From assembly GCA_035690495.1 (NCBI GenBank), contig DASSKK010000076.1, positions 1-51,314 on the forward strand: a stretch of DNA of 51,314 nt, read 5' to 3'. The position numbers were made by a program, and so were the translations under genes. The notes below the pieces were generated by a model. It worked only from the letters and a program-made list of their open reading frames with translations. It was not told the DNA's origin and ran no database searches. The stretch comes from DASSKK01 sp035690495. Its GTDB lineage: Bacteria > Actinomycetota > Actinomycetes > Propionibacteriales > Nocardioidaceae. Shown here one piece after another: positions 31,876-38,878 of this stretch. Each line of letters starts with the position of its first letter. Positions within the stretch are counted from its first letter, which is position 1.

Positions 31876-33393
31876 GTGACTTACTCGGACGCACCGGCGA
31901 TGACCGTGGAGAGCACGCTCGGGGAGCGGATCCGCGGCCTGCGCGCCGCTGGTGGCCTGTCACAGGCCGATCTGGCCGGCCCGGACATGTCGGCGAGCTA
32001 CATCTCGCTGATCGAGTCAGGCAAGCGCCAGCCCACTCTCGACGTGCTCACCGTGCTGGCCGAGCGCCTGCACACCACGGTGGAGAACCTGACCACCGGT
32101 GTCGAGACGCCCGTCGAGCACAGTCTGTCGGAGGTCGACCTGGAGCTGCGGTTCGCGAAGATCGCGCTGCGCTCGGGCAACGCCGAGTCCGCGGAGAAGT
32201 CCGCGCGCGCGGTGCTGCGTGACCCGGCCCGCTCGTCGGCCCAGCGGCTGGAGGCGCTGGCCACCCTGGCCGGTGCGGTCGAGGCGCAGGGCAAGCTCAC
32301 CGAGGCGATCGACGTGCTCGAGCCGCTGCTGGAGGAGCTGGACGCCGACCAGACCCGCGAGCTGTGGCGGTCGTGCCAGGTGATGCTCTGCCGCTGCTAC
32401 AAGGAGTCCGGCGACCTCGCGCACGCGATCGATCTTGGTGAGCGAGTGCTGTCCGCCGAAGGGACTCTCAGCGACGATGAGGTCATGTTGGCGATCTCAC
32501 TGGCGGGGGCATACAACCGGCGGGGCGACACCACCCGCGCCGGCCGGCTGCTCGCCAAGATGCTGGACCGCGCCGAAGTGGCCGGGTCGCAGCGTAACCG
32601 GGGCGCGGCGCTGTGGAACTCGGCGCTGATCGCCGACACCGAGGGCCGGCACGACGATGCAGTCCGGCTTTCGGAGCAGGCACTGGCGCTTTTCAGCGAG
32701 AGCGATGCGGTGCGCAACCTCGGAAAGCTCCGAGCCAACTACGGGATACTTCTGCGTGAGGACTCCTCGAGCTCGACACCGCTGGCCCGTGAGCAACTGT
32801 CCCGAGCGTTGGCCGAGTTCGAGATGGAGGGCAGTGTTATCGATCGAGCCCGGTGCCTCACGGAGCTAGCCCGTTGTGCGCTTGATGAGGACGACGTGGT
32901 CGAGGCGGATCGACTCAGCGTCGAAGCAAGAGGCTTGGTCGCCGAGTGCTCCGACGGCGAGCGTGCCTATGTTGAGCAGGTGCGCGGCCACGTTCTCGTA
33001 CGCCAAGGCAGTGTCCACGACGGCTTGCTCACTGCCCACCGAGCCGCTCTCGTGTTGCACGACCAAGCCGACTCTCCGGCAGACGCCGCCCAGGCCTGGC
33101 GCGAACTAGCCGCGCTGGCGACGTCAGTGGGTGACCACCGACTGGCGGTCGGCGCATTGGAGCGAGCGACCGAGGTACTCGGGGTGCGGCCTGTTCGAGT
33201 GGGCACAGCGCGACCCGTGGAATCATTGGTAGGGGCCAGCGTGCCCGTGGAGGCCACACCGGTCGAGTCACCCGTGGAGTACGCGATGGCCGGTGCGCCT
33301 GTCGAAGTCGCGCCGGTCGAGAACGCGATCTACGGTGGCGGCGGTCCGGTCGAGAAGCCCGCGCCGGTGGAGGCACGCGGTCCGGTCGAGTGA
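31876..33393 (+). CDS. XRE-family regulator with TPR domain and PVE-repeat tail
   Basis: This is a 505-residue protein. Residues 14-75 form a Cro/XRE helix-turn-helix (LGERIRGLRAAGGLSQADLAGPDMSASYISLIESGKRQPTLDVLTVLAERLHTT). Residues about 80-440 are TPR-like helical pairs (for example GAVEAQGKLTEAIDVLEPLLEEL and GDTTRAGRLLAKMLDRAEVAG). The last 60 residues carry nine PVE motifs in Ala/Pro/Val-rich sequence. The HTH-plus-TPR layout is that of peptide- or ligand-sensing RRNPP-like regulators. The GTG start has AGGAGGG 7 nt upstream. It converges, with a 4-nt gap, on a small secreted-peptide gene. The ligand and targets are unknown. Confidence 0.85.
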   Translation: MTYSDAPAMTVESTLGERIRGLRAAGGLSQADLAGPDMSASYISLIESGKRQPTLDVLTVLAERLHTTVENLTTGVETPVEHSLSEVDLELRFAKIALRSGNAESAEKSARAVLRDPARSSAQRLEALATLAGAVEAQGKLTEAIDVLEPLLEELDADQTRELWRSCQVMLCRCYKESGDLAHAIDLGERVLSAEGTLSDDEVMLAISLAGAYNRRGDTTRAGRLLAKMLDRAEVAGSQRNRGAALWNSALIADTEGRHDDAVRLSEQALALFSESDAVRNLGKLRANYGILLREDSSSSTPLAREQLSRALAEFEMEGSVIDRARCLTELARCALDEDDVVEADRLSVEARGLVAECSDGERAYVEQVRGHVLVRQGSVHDGLLTAHRAALVLHDQADSPADAAQAWRELAALATSVGDHRLAVGALERATEVLGVRPVRVGTARPVESLVGASVPVEATPVESPVEYAMAGAPVEVAPVENAIYGGGGPVEKPAPVEARGPVE

Positions 33394-33397
33394 AGGC

Positions 33398-33535
33398 TCA
33401 GCAGCAGTCGAAGAGTCGCCCTGCGTTCACGACGCCACCGTGTCCGGCTGCGTCGACTGCGGTGGGGGTGCCCGCCGTGACCGCGAAGGTGAGTGCGGCC
33501 AGAACGGCGGAGGCTGCTGCGAGGCGCTTCTTCAT
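33398..33535 (-). CDS. Small secreted peptide precursor, 45 aa
   Basis: The precursor begins MKKRLAAASAVLAALTFAV, a classic Sec signal peptide (n-region KKR, Ala/Leu core). A likely AVDA cleavage site leaves a 16-residue product AGHGGVVNAGRLFDCC with a C-terminal Cys pair. I recognise no family. The ATG at 33535 has GGAGAGGGAG about 11 nt upstream. Its stop is 4 nt from that of the XRE-TPR regulator, tail to tail. A regulator of the TPR type next to a short exported peptide is the classic arrangement of peptide signalling, though usually in the same orientation. A structural or adhesive peptide is also possible. Confidence 0.6.
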   Translation of the reverse strand: MKKRLAAASAVLAALTFAVTAGTPTAVDAAGHGGVVNAGRLFDCC

Positions 33536-33571
33536 GACGGGGTCTCCCTCTCCAGGAACCTCGAATTGAGG

Positions 33572-33587
33572 CTTGACCAGAGTCAAG
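33572..33587. promoter_or_regulatory. Palindrome CTTGAC-N4-GTCAAG upstream of the peptide gene
   Basis: CTTGAC and GTCAAG form a perfect 6-bp inverted repeat with spacer CAGA, 36 nt upstream of the peptide start codon. Related sites lie at 31698-31713 and 33754-33769. It may be the operator of the neighbouring XRE-TPR regulator. Because TTGAC also resembles a -35 box, part of the match could be promoter sequence. Confidence 0.5.
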
Positions 33588-33753
33588 AGCGTCCTCACCG
33601 TCGCCGTCAAGAACTCGCGTCCCACTTTTCTCAGGCGTCGCATCGCTTCGCCCCTGTTGCTCCCGTTTCGTACCCGAAATTTTATCCATCCAATTGCCCG
33701 GGTCTCGCGTTCCGACTGCCGCCAGGCTGGCCAGGCAGCTCTGCTGACTAAAT

Positions 33754-33769
33754 CTTGACAAATGTCACG
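33754..33769. promoter_or_regulatory. Palindrome CTTGAC-N4-GTCACG upstream of the 6C-type RNA
   Basis: CTTGAC and GTCACG with spacer AAAT form an inverted repeat with one mismatch in the last arm. It ends 6 nt before the -35 box of the small-RNA promoter. It is the third copy of the motif found upstream of the regulator and the peptide gene. Confidence 0.45.
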
Positions 33770-33775
33770 ATCCGC

Positions 33776-33804
33776 TTGACAGCATGAATGGGGACCGATA
33801 CCTT
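33776..33804 (+). promoter_or_regulatory. Strong housekeeping-type promoter of the small RNA
   Basis: TTGACA (33776-33781) and TACCTT (33799-33804) are separated by exactly 17 nt. A transcription start is expected near 33811. No start codon with a supported ORF follows, which points to an RNA gene. Confidence 0.7.
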
Positions 33805-33810
33805 TATCTC

Positions 33811-33960
33811 AGTGTCATCGCGGTGATGGGGAACCCCCCGCCCCGCGCCTGTGCTGGTCAGTCTGGGAGGGCTGGACACCGACAGAGGCTTCACTGCGAT
33901 GCTGCGGGGTCACAACGCGTAATCCCCATTCATCCCCCCGGCGTTGTGACCCCGCGCTAT
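33811..33960 (+). ncRNA. 6C-type small RNA
   Basis: The transcript predicted from the TTGACA-N17-TACCTT promoter contains two hairpins with runs of six cytosines in the loops. The first has stem GGGG (33828-33831) and CCCC (33841-33844) around AACCCCCCG. The second is the 15-bp stem at 33904-33918 and 33941-33955, with CCCCCC inside its loop. This is the defining feature of the actinobacterial 6C RNA motif. The second hairpin also acts as a terminator. The 5' and 3' ends are estimated from promoter and hairpin. Orientation is plus; the ABC genes beyond run the other way. Confidence 0.75.
33904..33955. terminator. 15-bp stem terminator of the 6C-type RNA and ABC operon
   Basis: GCGGGGTCACAACGC (33904-33918) and GCGTTGTGACCCCGC (33941-33955) are perfectly complementary with a 22-nt loop. 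CTATTTCTTCT follows on the plus strand. It lies 33 nt after the end of the convergent ABC permease gene and can stop transcription from either side. Confidence 0.75.
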
Positions 33961-33987
33961 TTCTTCTCCCGCTTCTTCTTCTCGGCC

Positions 33988-34749
33988 TCACGCCGTACGA
34001 CGCCGAAGCGTCGCGGCTCCCAGCGCCAGGCCCGCCAGCGCATAGGCCACGACGATCACCAGGTCCCGCCACACCACGCCGTCCACGCCGCCGAACGCCG
34101 TACCCGTGGCCGAGGACACCGAGCTCATCGCATCCACCGCATACGACAGCGGCAGCACGTCGGAGATCCACTCCAGCACCTGCGGCATGTCCGGGCGGGC
34201 GATGAACAACCCGCACAGCAGCATCTGCGGGATCACCAGCGCCGGCATGAACTGGACCGCCTGGAACTCGGTGCGCGCGAACGCCGAGACAAGCAGGCCG
34301 AGCGCCGTTCCCAGGACCGCGTTCAGCACCGCGACCACCACCAGCATCCAGAGCGGGCCGGCCACGTCGAGGTCGAGGACCCATGCGCACAGCAGCACGG
34401 CGAGCACCGACTGCACGGCGGCGATCACCGCGAACGCGAGGGCATAGCCGCCGAGGAAGTCGCCCTTGCCGGTCGGCATCGCGAGCAGCCGTTCCAGCGT
34501 GCCCGAGGATCGCTCCCGCAGCGTGGTCACCGAGGTGACCAGGAACATCACCACGAACGGGATCAGCGCGAGCAGCGGCGGCCCGAGCCGGTCGAAGCCG
34601 GCGGCCCCGAGCGGACGGTCGTGGAACATCCACCACAGCAGGGCCAGGATCAGGCACGGGAGTACGACGAGCATCGCGAGTGTGCGCCGGTCGCGGCGCA
34701 GCTGGATCAGCACCCGGGCGGCCACCGCGAACGTGATGCGGGGATTCAT
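33988..34749 (-). CDS. ABC-2 type transporter permease
   Basis: This 253-residue membrane protein has six hydrophobic segments, including LAMLVVLPCLILALLWWMF, LLALIPFVVMFLVTSVTTLRERSSGTLERLLAMP and FMPALVIPQMLLCGLFIA. RERSSGTLERLLAMP is the conserved cytoplasmic loop of ABC-2 (DrrB/NodJ-type) exporters. The start overlaps the ATPase stop as ATGA, so the two form one exporter. The substrate is unknown; drug or lipid export is typical. Confidence 0.9.
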   Translation of the reverse strand: MNPRITFAVAARVLIQLRRDRRTLAMLVVLPCLILALLWWMFHDRPLGAAGFDRLGPPLLALIPFVVMFLVTSVTTLRERSSGTLERLLAMPTGKGDFLGGYALAFAVIAAVQSVLAVLLCAWVLDLDVAGPLWMLVVVAVLNAVLGTALGLLVSAFARTEFQAVQFMPALVIPQMLLCGLFIARPDMPQVLEWISDVLPLSYAVDAMSSVSSATGTAFGGVDGVVWRDLVIVVAYALAGLALGAATLRRRTA

Positions 34750-35468
34750 GCCGCCACCCCCTCGTCGACCAGGGCGAGGAAGGCGTCCTCGACATCGGGG
34801 CGCCCGGTCCGCGCGAGCAGCTCGGCGGGAGTGTCCTGGGCGAGCAGCTTTCCCTCGCGCATCAGTAACAGCCGGTCGCAGCGTTCGGCCTCGTCCATCA
34901 CATGGCTGGACACGAGTACGCCGGTGCCACGGGCGGCGAGCTCATGGAACATCGCCCACAGATCGCGGCGCAGCACGGGGTCGAGACCGACGGTCGGCTC
35001 GTCGAGCACCAGCAGCTCCGGCTCGCCGAGCAAGGCCACCGCGAGAGAGGCGCGAGAGCGCTGACCCCCGGACAGCCGCCCGACCACCTGGTCGCGCTGC
35101 GGCCCGAGGTCGACCGCGTCGACGCAACGGGCCGCCTCGGACTGCGCGACGCCGAGCACGCGCGAGAAGAAGCGCAGGTTCTCGATGACGGTGAGGTCGT
35201 CGTAGACGCTGGGCGCCTGGGTGACGTACCCGACGCGGTTGCGCAGGCTCTTGTGCCCGGCCGGCCGGCCAAGGACTGTGACGCTGCCCGAGGTGAGGAT
35301 CTGCACGCCGACGATGGAGCGCATCAGCGTGGACTTTCCGCACCCGGACGGGCCGAGCAGCCCGGTGACCTCTCCGGGGGCGATCGCGAAGCTGACGTCG
35401 CGGAGCGCGCGCACGCGTCCGCGGTTCACCACGAGGTGTTCGACCTCGACGGTCACATTATTCATCAT
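34746..35468 (-). CDS. ABC transporter ATP-binding protein
   Basis: This 240-residue ATPase has Walker A GPSGCGKST, a Q-loop in YVTQAPSVYDDL, signature LSGGQRSR, Walker B LLVLDEPTVGLDP and switch His in SSHVMDEAERCDRLLLM. It pairs with the ABC-2 permease. Several in-frame starts exist; I favour the ATG at 35468, because TTGACG and CATAAT (18-nt spacing) place transcription within a base or two of it. A GTG at 35486 and an ATG at 35465 are alternatives. An AT-rich palindrome overlaps the promoter and start codon, so repression at this site is likely. Confidence 0.9.
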   Translation of the reverse strand: MMNNVTVEVEHLVVNRGRVRALRDVSFAIAPGEVTGLLGPSGCGKSTLMRSIVGVQILTSGSVTVLGRPAGHKSLRNRVGYVTQAPSVYDDLTVIENLRFFSRVLGVAQSEAARCVDAVDLGPQRDQVVGRLSGGQRSRASLAVALLGEPELLVLDEPTVGLDPVLRRDLWAMFHELAARGTGVLVSSHVMDEAERCDRLLLMREGKLLAQDTPAELLARTGRPDVEDAFLALVDEGVAA

Positions 35469-35480
35469 GCGTTGAATTAT
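35457..35480. promoter_or_regulatory. AT-rich palindromic operator at the ABC exporter promoter
   Basis: ATTATTCA (35457-35464) and TGAATTAT (35473-35480) match as an inverted repeat at seven of eight positions with an 8-nt spacer. It covers the -10 box (35476-35481) and the start codon. It stands out from the surrounding high-GC DNA. The regulator is not identified. Confidence 0.5.
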
Positions 35481-35547
35481 GCGCACTCGGAGGGTGCCAC
35501 GTCAACTGTTGTGACGGCGAGTCGGCGAGTCTGCAGCCAGCAGCCAC

Positions 35548-36408
35548 TCAGCTGTAGTCGCCGGACAGCAACGGAGTCGCCTCGGCGATCCGCAGGTCGC
35601 CGACAGGGCCGACGATCGTGACTGTGTCGGGGATCGACTGCCAGCCGCCGCCGTCGACCCGGAACCGGGCCGTGTAGGTGACGTCGACGCTGGGGTGGAC
35701 GGTGACGTGCGCGTCGATGTACTTGTAGGTGATGTCCATCGCTGGGTACGGCGCGCCCGGCGATTCGGTGCGGGCGCTGGTGCCGTCGCCGTAGTGCCAG
35801 AGGTAGCTGGTCGGCGTCGCCTCCACTTGCACGTCATGACCCAGTAGCCTCAGACCGCGACTCACCGGCTGCGGATCGGCGTAGAAGATCGTCGCGAAGT
35901 TCACCAACGTCTTGCCTGCGGGTTGTGTTCTCGCCGCCAGCGCCGGCAGCCCCACCCGGCGCAGCGCCTGCAGCACCAGCCCGGGCGTCACCTGAGGTTG
36001 GGGCGTGTCCGCCGCCGTCGGTGGCCGACCGAAGCACTGCGAGCCGAGCGGGTCCCACGTCCCGTCGAGCCGCTTCCCCCAAAGCCGCCAGAGTCGTTCC
36101 GTCTGATCTGGGCATGCGCGCGCTGCTCCGCATTCCACGAACGTCCCGGCCGCGTTCGTAGAGTCGATCCCCGCACACACGCTGACCCAGCGATATGCCA
36201 CGTACGCCGGCTCAGACGAAGCTTCATGCGGGAAAGACCCGTCTTCGTTGCTGCCGGCGAGCCCACAGGCAATGCTGATGTCGAACATGCTGGGACCTGC
36301 TGAACCCTCGCTTTCGCAGTGTCGGGTGCCTGCGCCCGCAGGTGCGGGCAAAAGACCCAACATCAGCAGGCCAAGCGCCGTTACTACAGCAACACGTAGC
36401 CGAATCAT
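35548..36408 (-). CDS. Secreted PKD-domain-like protein
   Basis: This 286-residue exported protein has a signal peptide (VAVVTALGLLMLGLLPAPAGAG). A cysteine-containing N-terminal region follows (HCESEG, IACGLAG, SVCAGID, VECGAARACP, SQCFGRPP). The C-terminal half resembles a PKD-like beta-sandwich (PTSYLWHYGDGTSARTESPGAPYPAMDITYKY). Such proteins act at the cell surface; no activity is known. The ATG at 36408 overlaps the stop of the DUF6318 lipoprotein gene as ATGA, so the two are translated together. The paired arrangement recurs in Nocardioides-type genomes as I recall. Confidence 0.72.
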   Translation of the reverse strand: MIRLRVAVVTALGLLMLGLLPAPAGAGTRHCESEGSAGPSMFDISIACGLAGSNEDGSFPHEASSEPAYVAYRWVSVCAGIDSTNAAGTFVECGAARACPDQTERLWRLWGKRLDGTWDPLGSQCFGRPPTAADTPQPQVTPGLVLQALRRVGLPALAARTQPAGKTLVNFATIFYADPQPVSRGLRLLGHDVQVEATPTSYLWHYGDGTSARTESPGAPYPAMDITYKYIDAHVTVHPSVDVTYTARFRVDGGGWQSIPDTVTIVGPVGDLRIAEATPLLSGDYS

Positions 36409-37046
36409 GACGGCACCCGGACCAGCCGAATGACGTGCCAACGCGAGTTGTCCCGCTCAAGGGTGATCGTCATGGGCTGCTTGCCACCTGGAAAGTGCTC
36501 GACCTTGCCGCCGCCCTCTCTTAGGACCTTCTCTGGACTCTGCACAACGCTCAAGTCGAAGATGGGCCGCGAGCGAGGCTGGTCGGGAACGAGCGAGACG
36601 ACCGTCAATCGCCAACCTTTCGACTCGACATGACCGCCCGCGGCGTAGACCTTCTCGATCGACGCTGCGAGTGCGGTGCATGACTTGCAACGGTCCGCGC
36701 CCAACTGCCGCATATGATCAACGTCACCCGTCTTGATCGCGAAACTGATCACTGTGAAGTAGTAGCGCACGAAGGCCTTCGCGGCCTTGGCGCTGGTGCC
36801 CTTCGCCTCCGGCGGCAGCGTCGGCGCCGAGGTCTGCTCCGGGGACGAACTCGCCGAAGCCGAAGGGCTGGAGGGAGCAGACGAGCTCGGCGGCGGATCG
36901 GGCAGCGGCTTCGGCTCGGGCGCGGAGCTGCAAGCCGACACGACAGCCGTCGCGAGTACCGCCGCGATCCACGTGGCTGAGAGCCGAGTCAGCTGTCTGC
37001 GTGCGAGGTCACCAGCGACAGGTGCGATGCGACGTACCCGTGCCAT
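36405..37046 (-). CDS. DUF6318-family lipoprotein
   Basis: This 213-residue protein has a hydrophobic signal ending in the lipobox VVSAC. A Ser/Pro-rich linker follows, then a domain with KAFVRYYFTVISFAIKTGDVDHMRQLGADRCKSCTALAASIEKVYAAGGHVESKGW, which matches DUF6318. The conserved CKSC pair may form a disulfide. The product should be anchored outside the membrane next to the PKD protein encoded downstream. Function is unknown. Confidence 0.75.
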   Translation of the reverse strand: MARVRRIAPVAGDLARRQLTRLSATWIAAVLATAVVSACSSAPEPKPLPDPPPSSSAPSSPSASASSSPEQTSAPTLPPEAKGTSAKAAKAFVRYYFTVISFAIKTGDVDHMRQLGADRCKSCTALAASIEKVYAAGGHVESKGWRLTVVSLVPDQPRSRPIFDLSVVQSPEKVLREGGGKVEHFPGGKQPMTITLERDNSRWHVIRLVRVPS

Positions 37047-37242
37047 CTGGCCCCCTACGTTGCCGACCTGCCGAACCGCCGTACCGACGTGGTCGTCCTG
37101 GCATCGGCAGCGACATCAGCAACCTACCCAGCCCCACGCCCGCGCCGCCAGACCCGAATCTGAATCTGTGGAGAACCCGCCGGAAGCCGACATCGAGCAA
37201 GGCGCCCCGTTCGGAGCTCTGAATACTTCTTCGATTTCGGTC

Positions 37243-37286
37243 TTGACAGGTTCGCAAGCCAGCGCTAGTATCGAACGTATGTTCGA
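37243..37286 (+). promoter_or_regulatory. SOS (LexA) box over the promoter and start of the HNH gene
   Basis: TTGACA (37243-37248) and TAGTAT (37266-37271) are 17 nt apart, and TCGAAC-GTAT-GTTCGA (37271-37286) matches the actinobacterial LexA consensus TCGAAC-N4-GTTCGA exactly. The box begins at the last base of the -10 and runs past the ATG, so LexA would block initiation. The transcript would be leaderless. Confidence 0.85.
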
Positions 37287-38865
37287 GCGGCAGGGGAGCG
37301 GTGGCGTAGTCGCCGGTGCGCCCACTGACGCCTCGACCCTGTCCGAGTGGATGAAGATCCTGGGCGACCTCGGCCGACCGGGTCCGCAGGACTCCGGCCT
37401 CGGTGACACCGAGTGTGTCGAAGCGCTGCGCACCTTGGAGGAGTTGAAGGCCGCCGCGGCGGCCGCACAGGCCCGGGTCTCGGTGGCCTTGGACGCGGCG
37501 CGTCGTTCCCAGCGCGCCAAAGCCGGGGTCCGCGCCGCCGATCAGGGCAAGGGGGTCGCCTCCGAGGTCGCGTTGGCGCGTCGGGAATCGCCCACGCGTG
37601 GCGCCCAGCACCTCGGGCTGGCCAAGACCCTGGTCACCGAGATGCCGCACGGGCTGGACGCGTTGAGCAGCGGGTTGATCAGCGAGTGGCGGGCCACCCT
37701 GGTGGCCCGGGAGACCGCCTGCCTGTCGGTGGAGCATCGCAGCCACATCGACCAGATGCTGTTCGGCGATCCGGACCGGCTCACCCAGGTCGAGTCCTGG
37801 GGTGATGGCCGGCTGGTCGCCGAGACCCGCAAGATCGCCTACCGGCTCGACCCGCAGGCCGCACTGGCGCGGGTCCGCAAGGCCGAGAGCGACCGGCGGG
37901 TCACGTGTCGGCCCGCCCCGGACACGATGGCGTACCTGTCCGCTCTGCTGCCGGTCGCCCAAGCCGTCGCCTGCTACGCAGCGTTGAACCGCGCCGCCGA
38001 GACTGCGCGCGCTGCCGGTGATCCCCGGTCCCGCGGCCAGGTGATGGCCGACACCATGGTCGAACTTCTCACCGGCCAGAAGATCGCCGCCGGCACCCCC
38101 GTCGAGATCCAGCTCGTGGTCACCGACCAGACGCTGTTCGCCAACATGCCCAACCGCCCCGCCGATCCCGACCGGCCCAACCAGCCCGATCCCGACCAGC
38201 CCGATCCCGACCAGTCCGATCCCGACCAGTCCGATCCCGACCAGTCCGACGACGCCGATATCGACGCCGAGCAAGCCGACCCGGAGGAAGCCGACCCGGA
38301 CGACTCGAGCGCCGAGACCGACCCGCGAGACGAGCCGGCCTACGTGCCCGGCTACGGCCCGGTCCGCGCCGCCTGGGCCCGCCGACTGATCGCCGAGCTG
38401 CCCGATGCGACCAGGACCTGGATCCGGCGGGTGTTCACCCACCCGATTACCGGTGAGCTGGTTGCCATGGACTCCAAGCGCCGCGAGTTCCCCGCCGGCA
38501 TCCGCCACGCCCTGGTGCTTCGCGACCAGACCTGCGCGACACCGTGGTGCGACGCACCCATCCGGCACGCCGATCACGTCCTCGCCCACACTGAGGGCGG
38601 TCCCACCAGCCTGTACAACGGCCAGGGGCTGTGCGAGGCCTGCAACTACACCAAGCAAGCCGCCGGCTGGACCGCCCGACCCGGCACCGACTCCGCCGGT
38701 CACCACATCGTGGACCTGACCACTCCCACCGGGCACACCTACACCAGCACAGCCCCATCACTACCTGGCGCCCGCGCACCGGATCAGGCCCCGGCCCGAG
38801 CCGCACCGAGACGAACCCGACTCGAGGTCTACCTCACCGACCTCGTCCTCGAGTACGCTGCCTGA
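37279..38865 (+). CDS. HNH endonuclease with DUF222 (13E12-like) domain
   Basis: This is a 528-residue protein. The DUF222 helical domain covers about residues 25-290 (ECVEALRTLEELKAAAAAAQARVSVAL, RGAQHLGLAKTLVTEMPHGL). An acidic Asp/Pro/Gln repeat links it to a C-terminal HNH nuclease (LRDQTCATPWCDAPIRHADHVLAHTEGGPTSLYNGQGLCEACNYTKQAAGW), with the Cys pairs and the His-Asn-His residues. This is the 13E12-repeat type known from mycobacteria. The leaderless ATG lies inside a perfect SOS box, so DNA damage should induce it. It converges on the TetR gene. Confidence 0.88.
   Translation: MFERQGSGGVVAGAPTDASTLSEWMKILGDLGRPGPQDSGLGDTECVEALRTLEELKAAAAAAQARVSVALDAARRSQRAKAGVRAADQGKGVASEVALARRESPTRGAQHLGLAKTLVTEMPHGLDALSSGLISEWRATLVARETACLSVEHRSHIDQMLFGDPDRLTQVESWGDGRLVAETRKIAYRLDPQAALARVRKAESDRRVTCRPAPDTMAYLSALLPVAQAVACYAALNRAAETARAAGDPRSRGQVMADTMVELLTGQKIAAGTPVEIQLVVTDQTLFANMPNRPADPDRPNQPDPDQPDPDQSDPDQSDPDQSDDADIDAEQADPEEADPDDSSAETDPRDEPAYVPGYGPVRAAWARRLIAELPDATRTWIRRVFTHPITGELVAMDSKRREFPAGIRHALVLRDQTCATPWCDAPIRHADHVLAHTEGGPTSLYNGQGLCEACNYTKQAAGWTARPGTDSAGHHIVDLTTPTGHTYTSTAPSLPGARAPDQAPARAAPRRTRLEVYLTDLVLEYAA
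38188..38247 (+). repeat. Four tandem 15-bp units in the HNH gene
   Basis: GATCCCGACCAGYCC repeats four times in tandem and encodes DPDQP/DPDQS. A degenerate unit lies just before it at 38164. The repeats form an acidic linker between the DUF222 and HNH domains. Each unit is a multiple of three, so copy-number change would keep the frame. Confidence 0.9.
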
Positions 38866-38878
38866 GCCCCGCTCAGCC
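38860..38878. terminator. Hairpin between HNH and TetR genes
   Basis: GCCTGAGC (38860-38867) and GCTCAGCC (38871-38878) form a stem with one mismatch around a CCC loop. The TGA stops of the two convergent genes sit in opposite arms. Confidence 0.5.
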
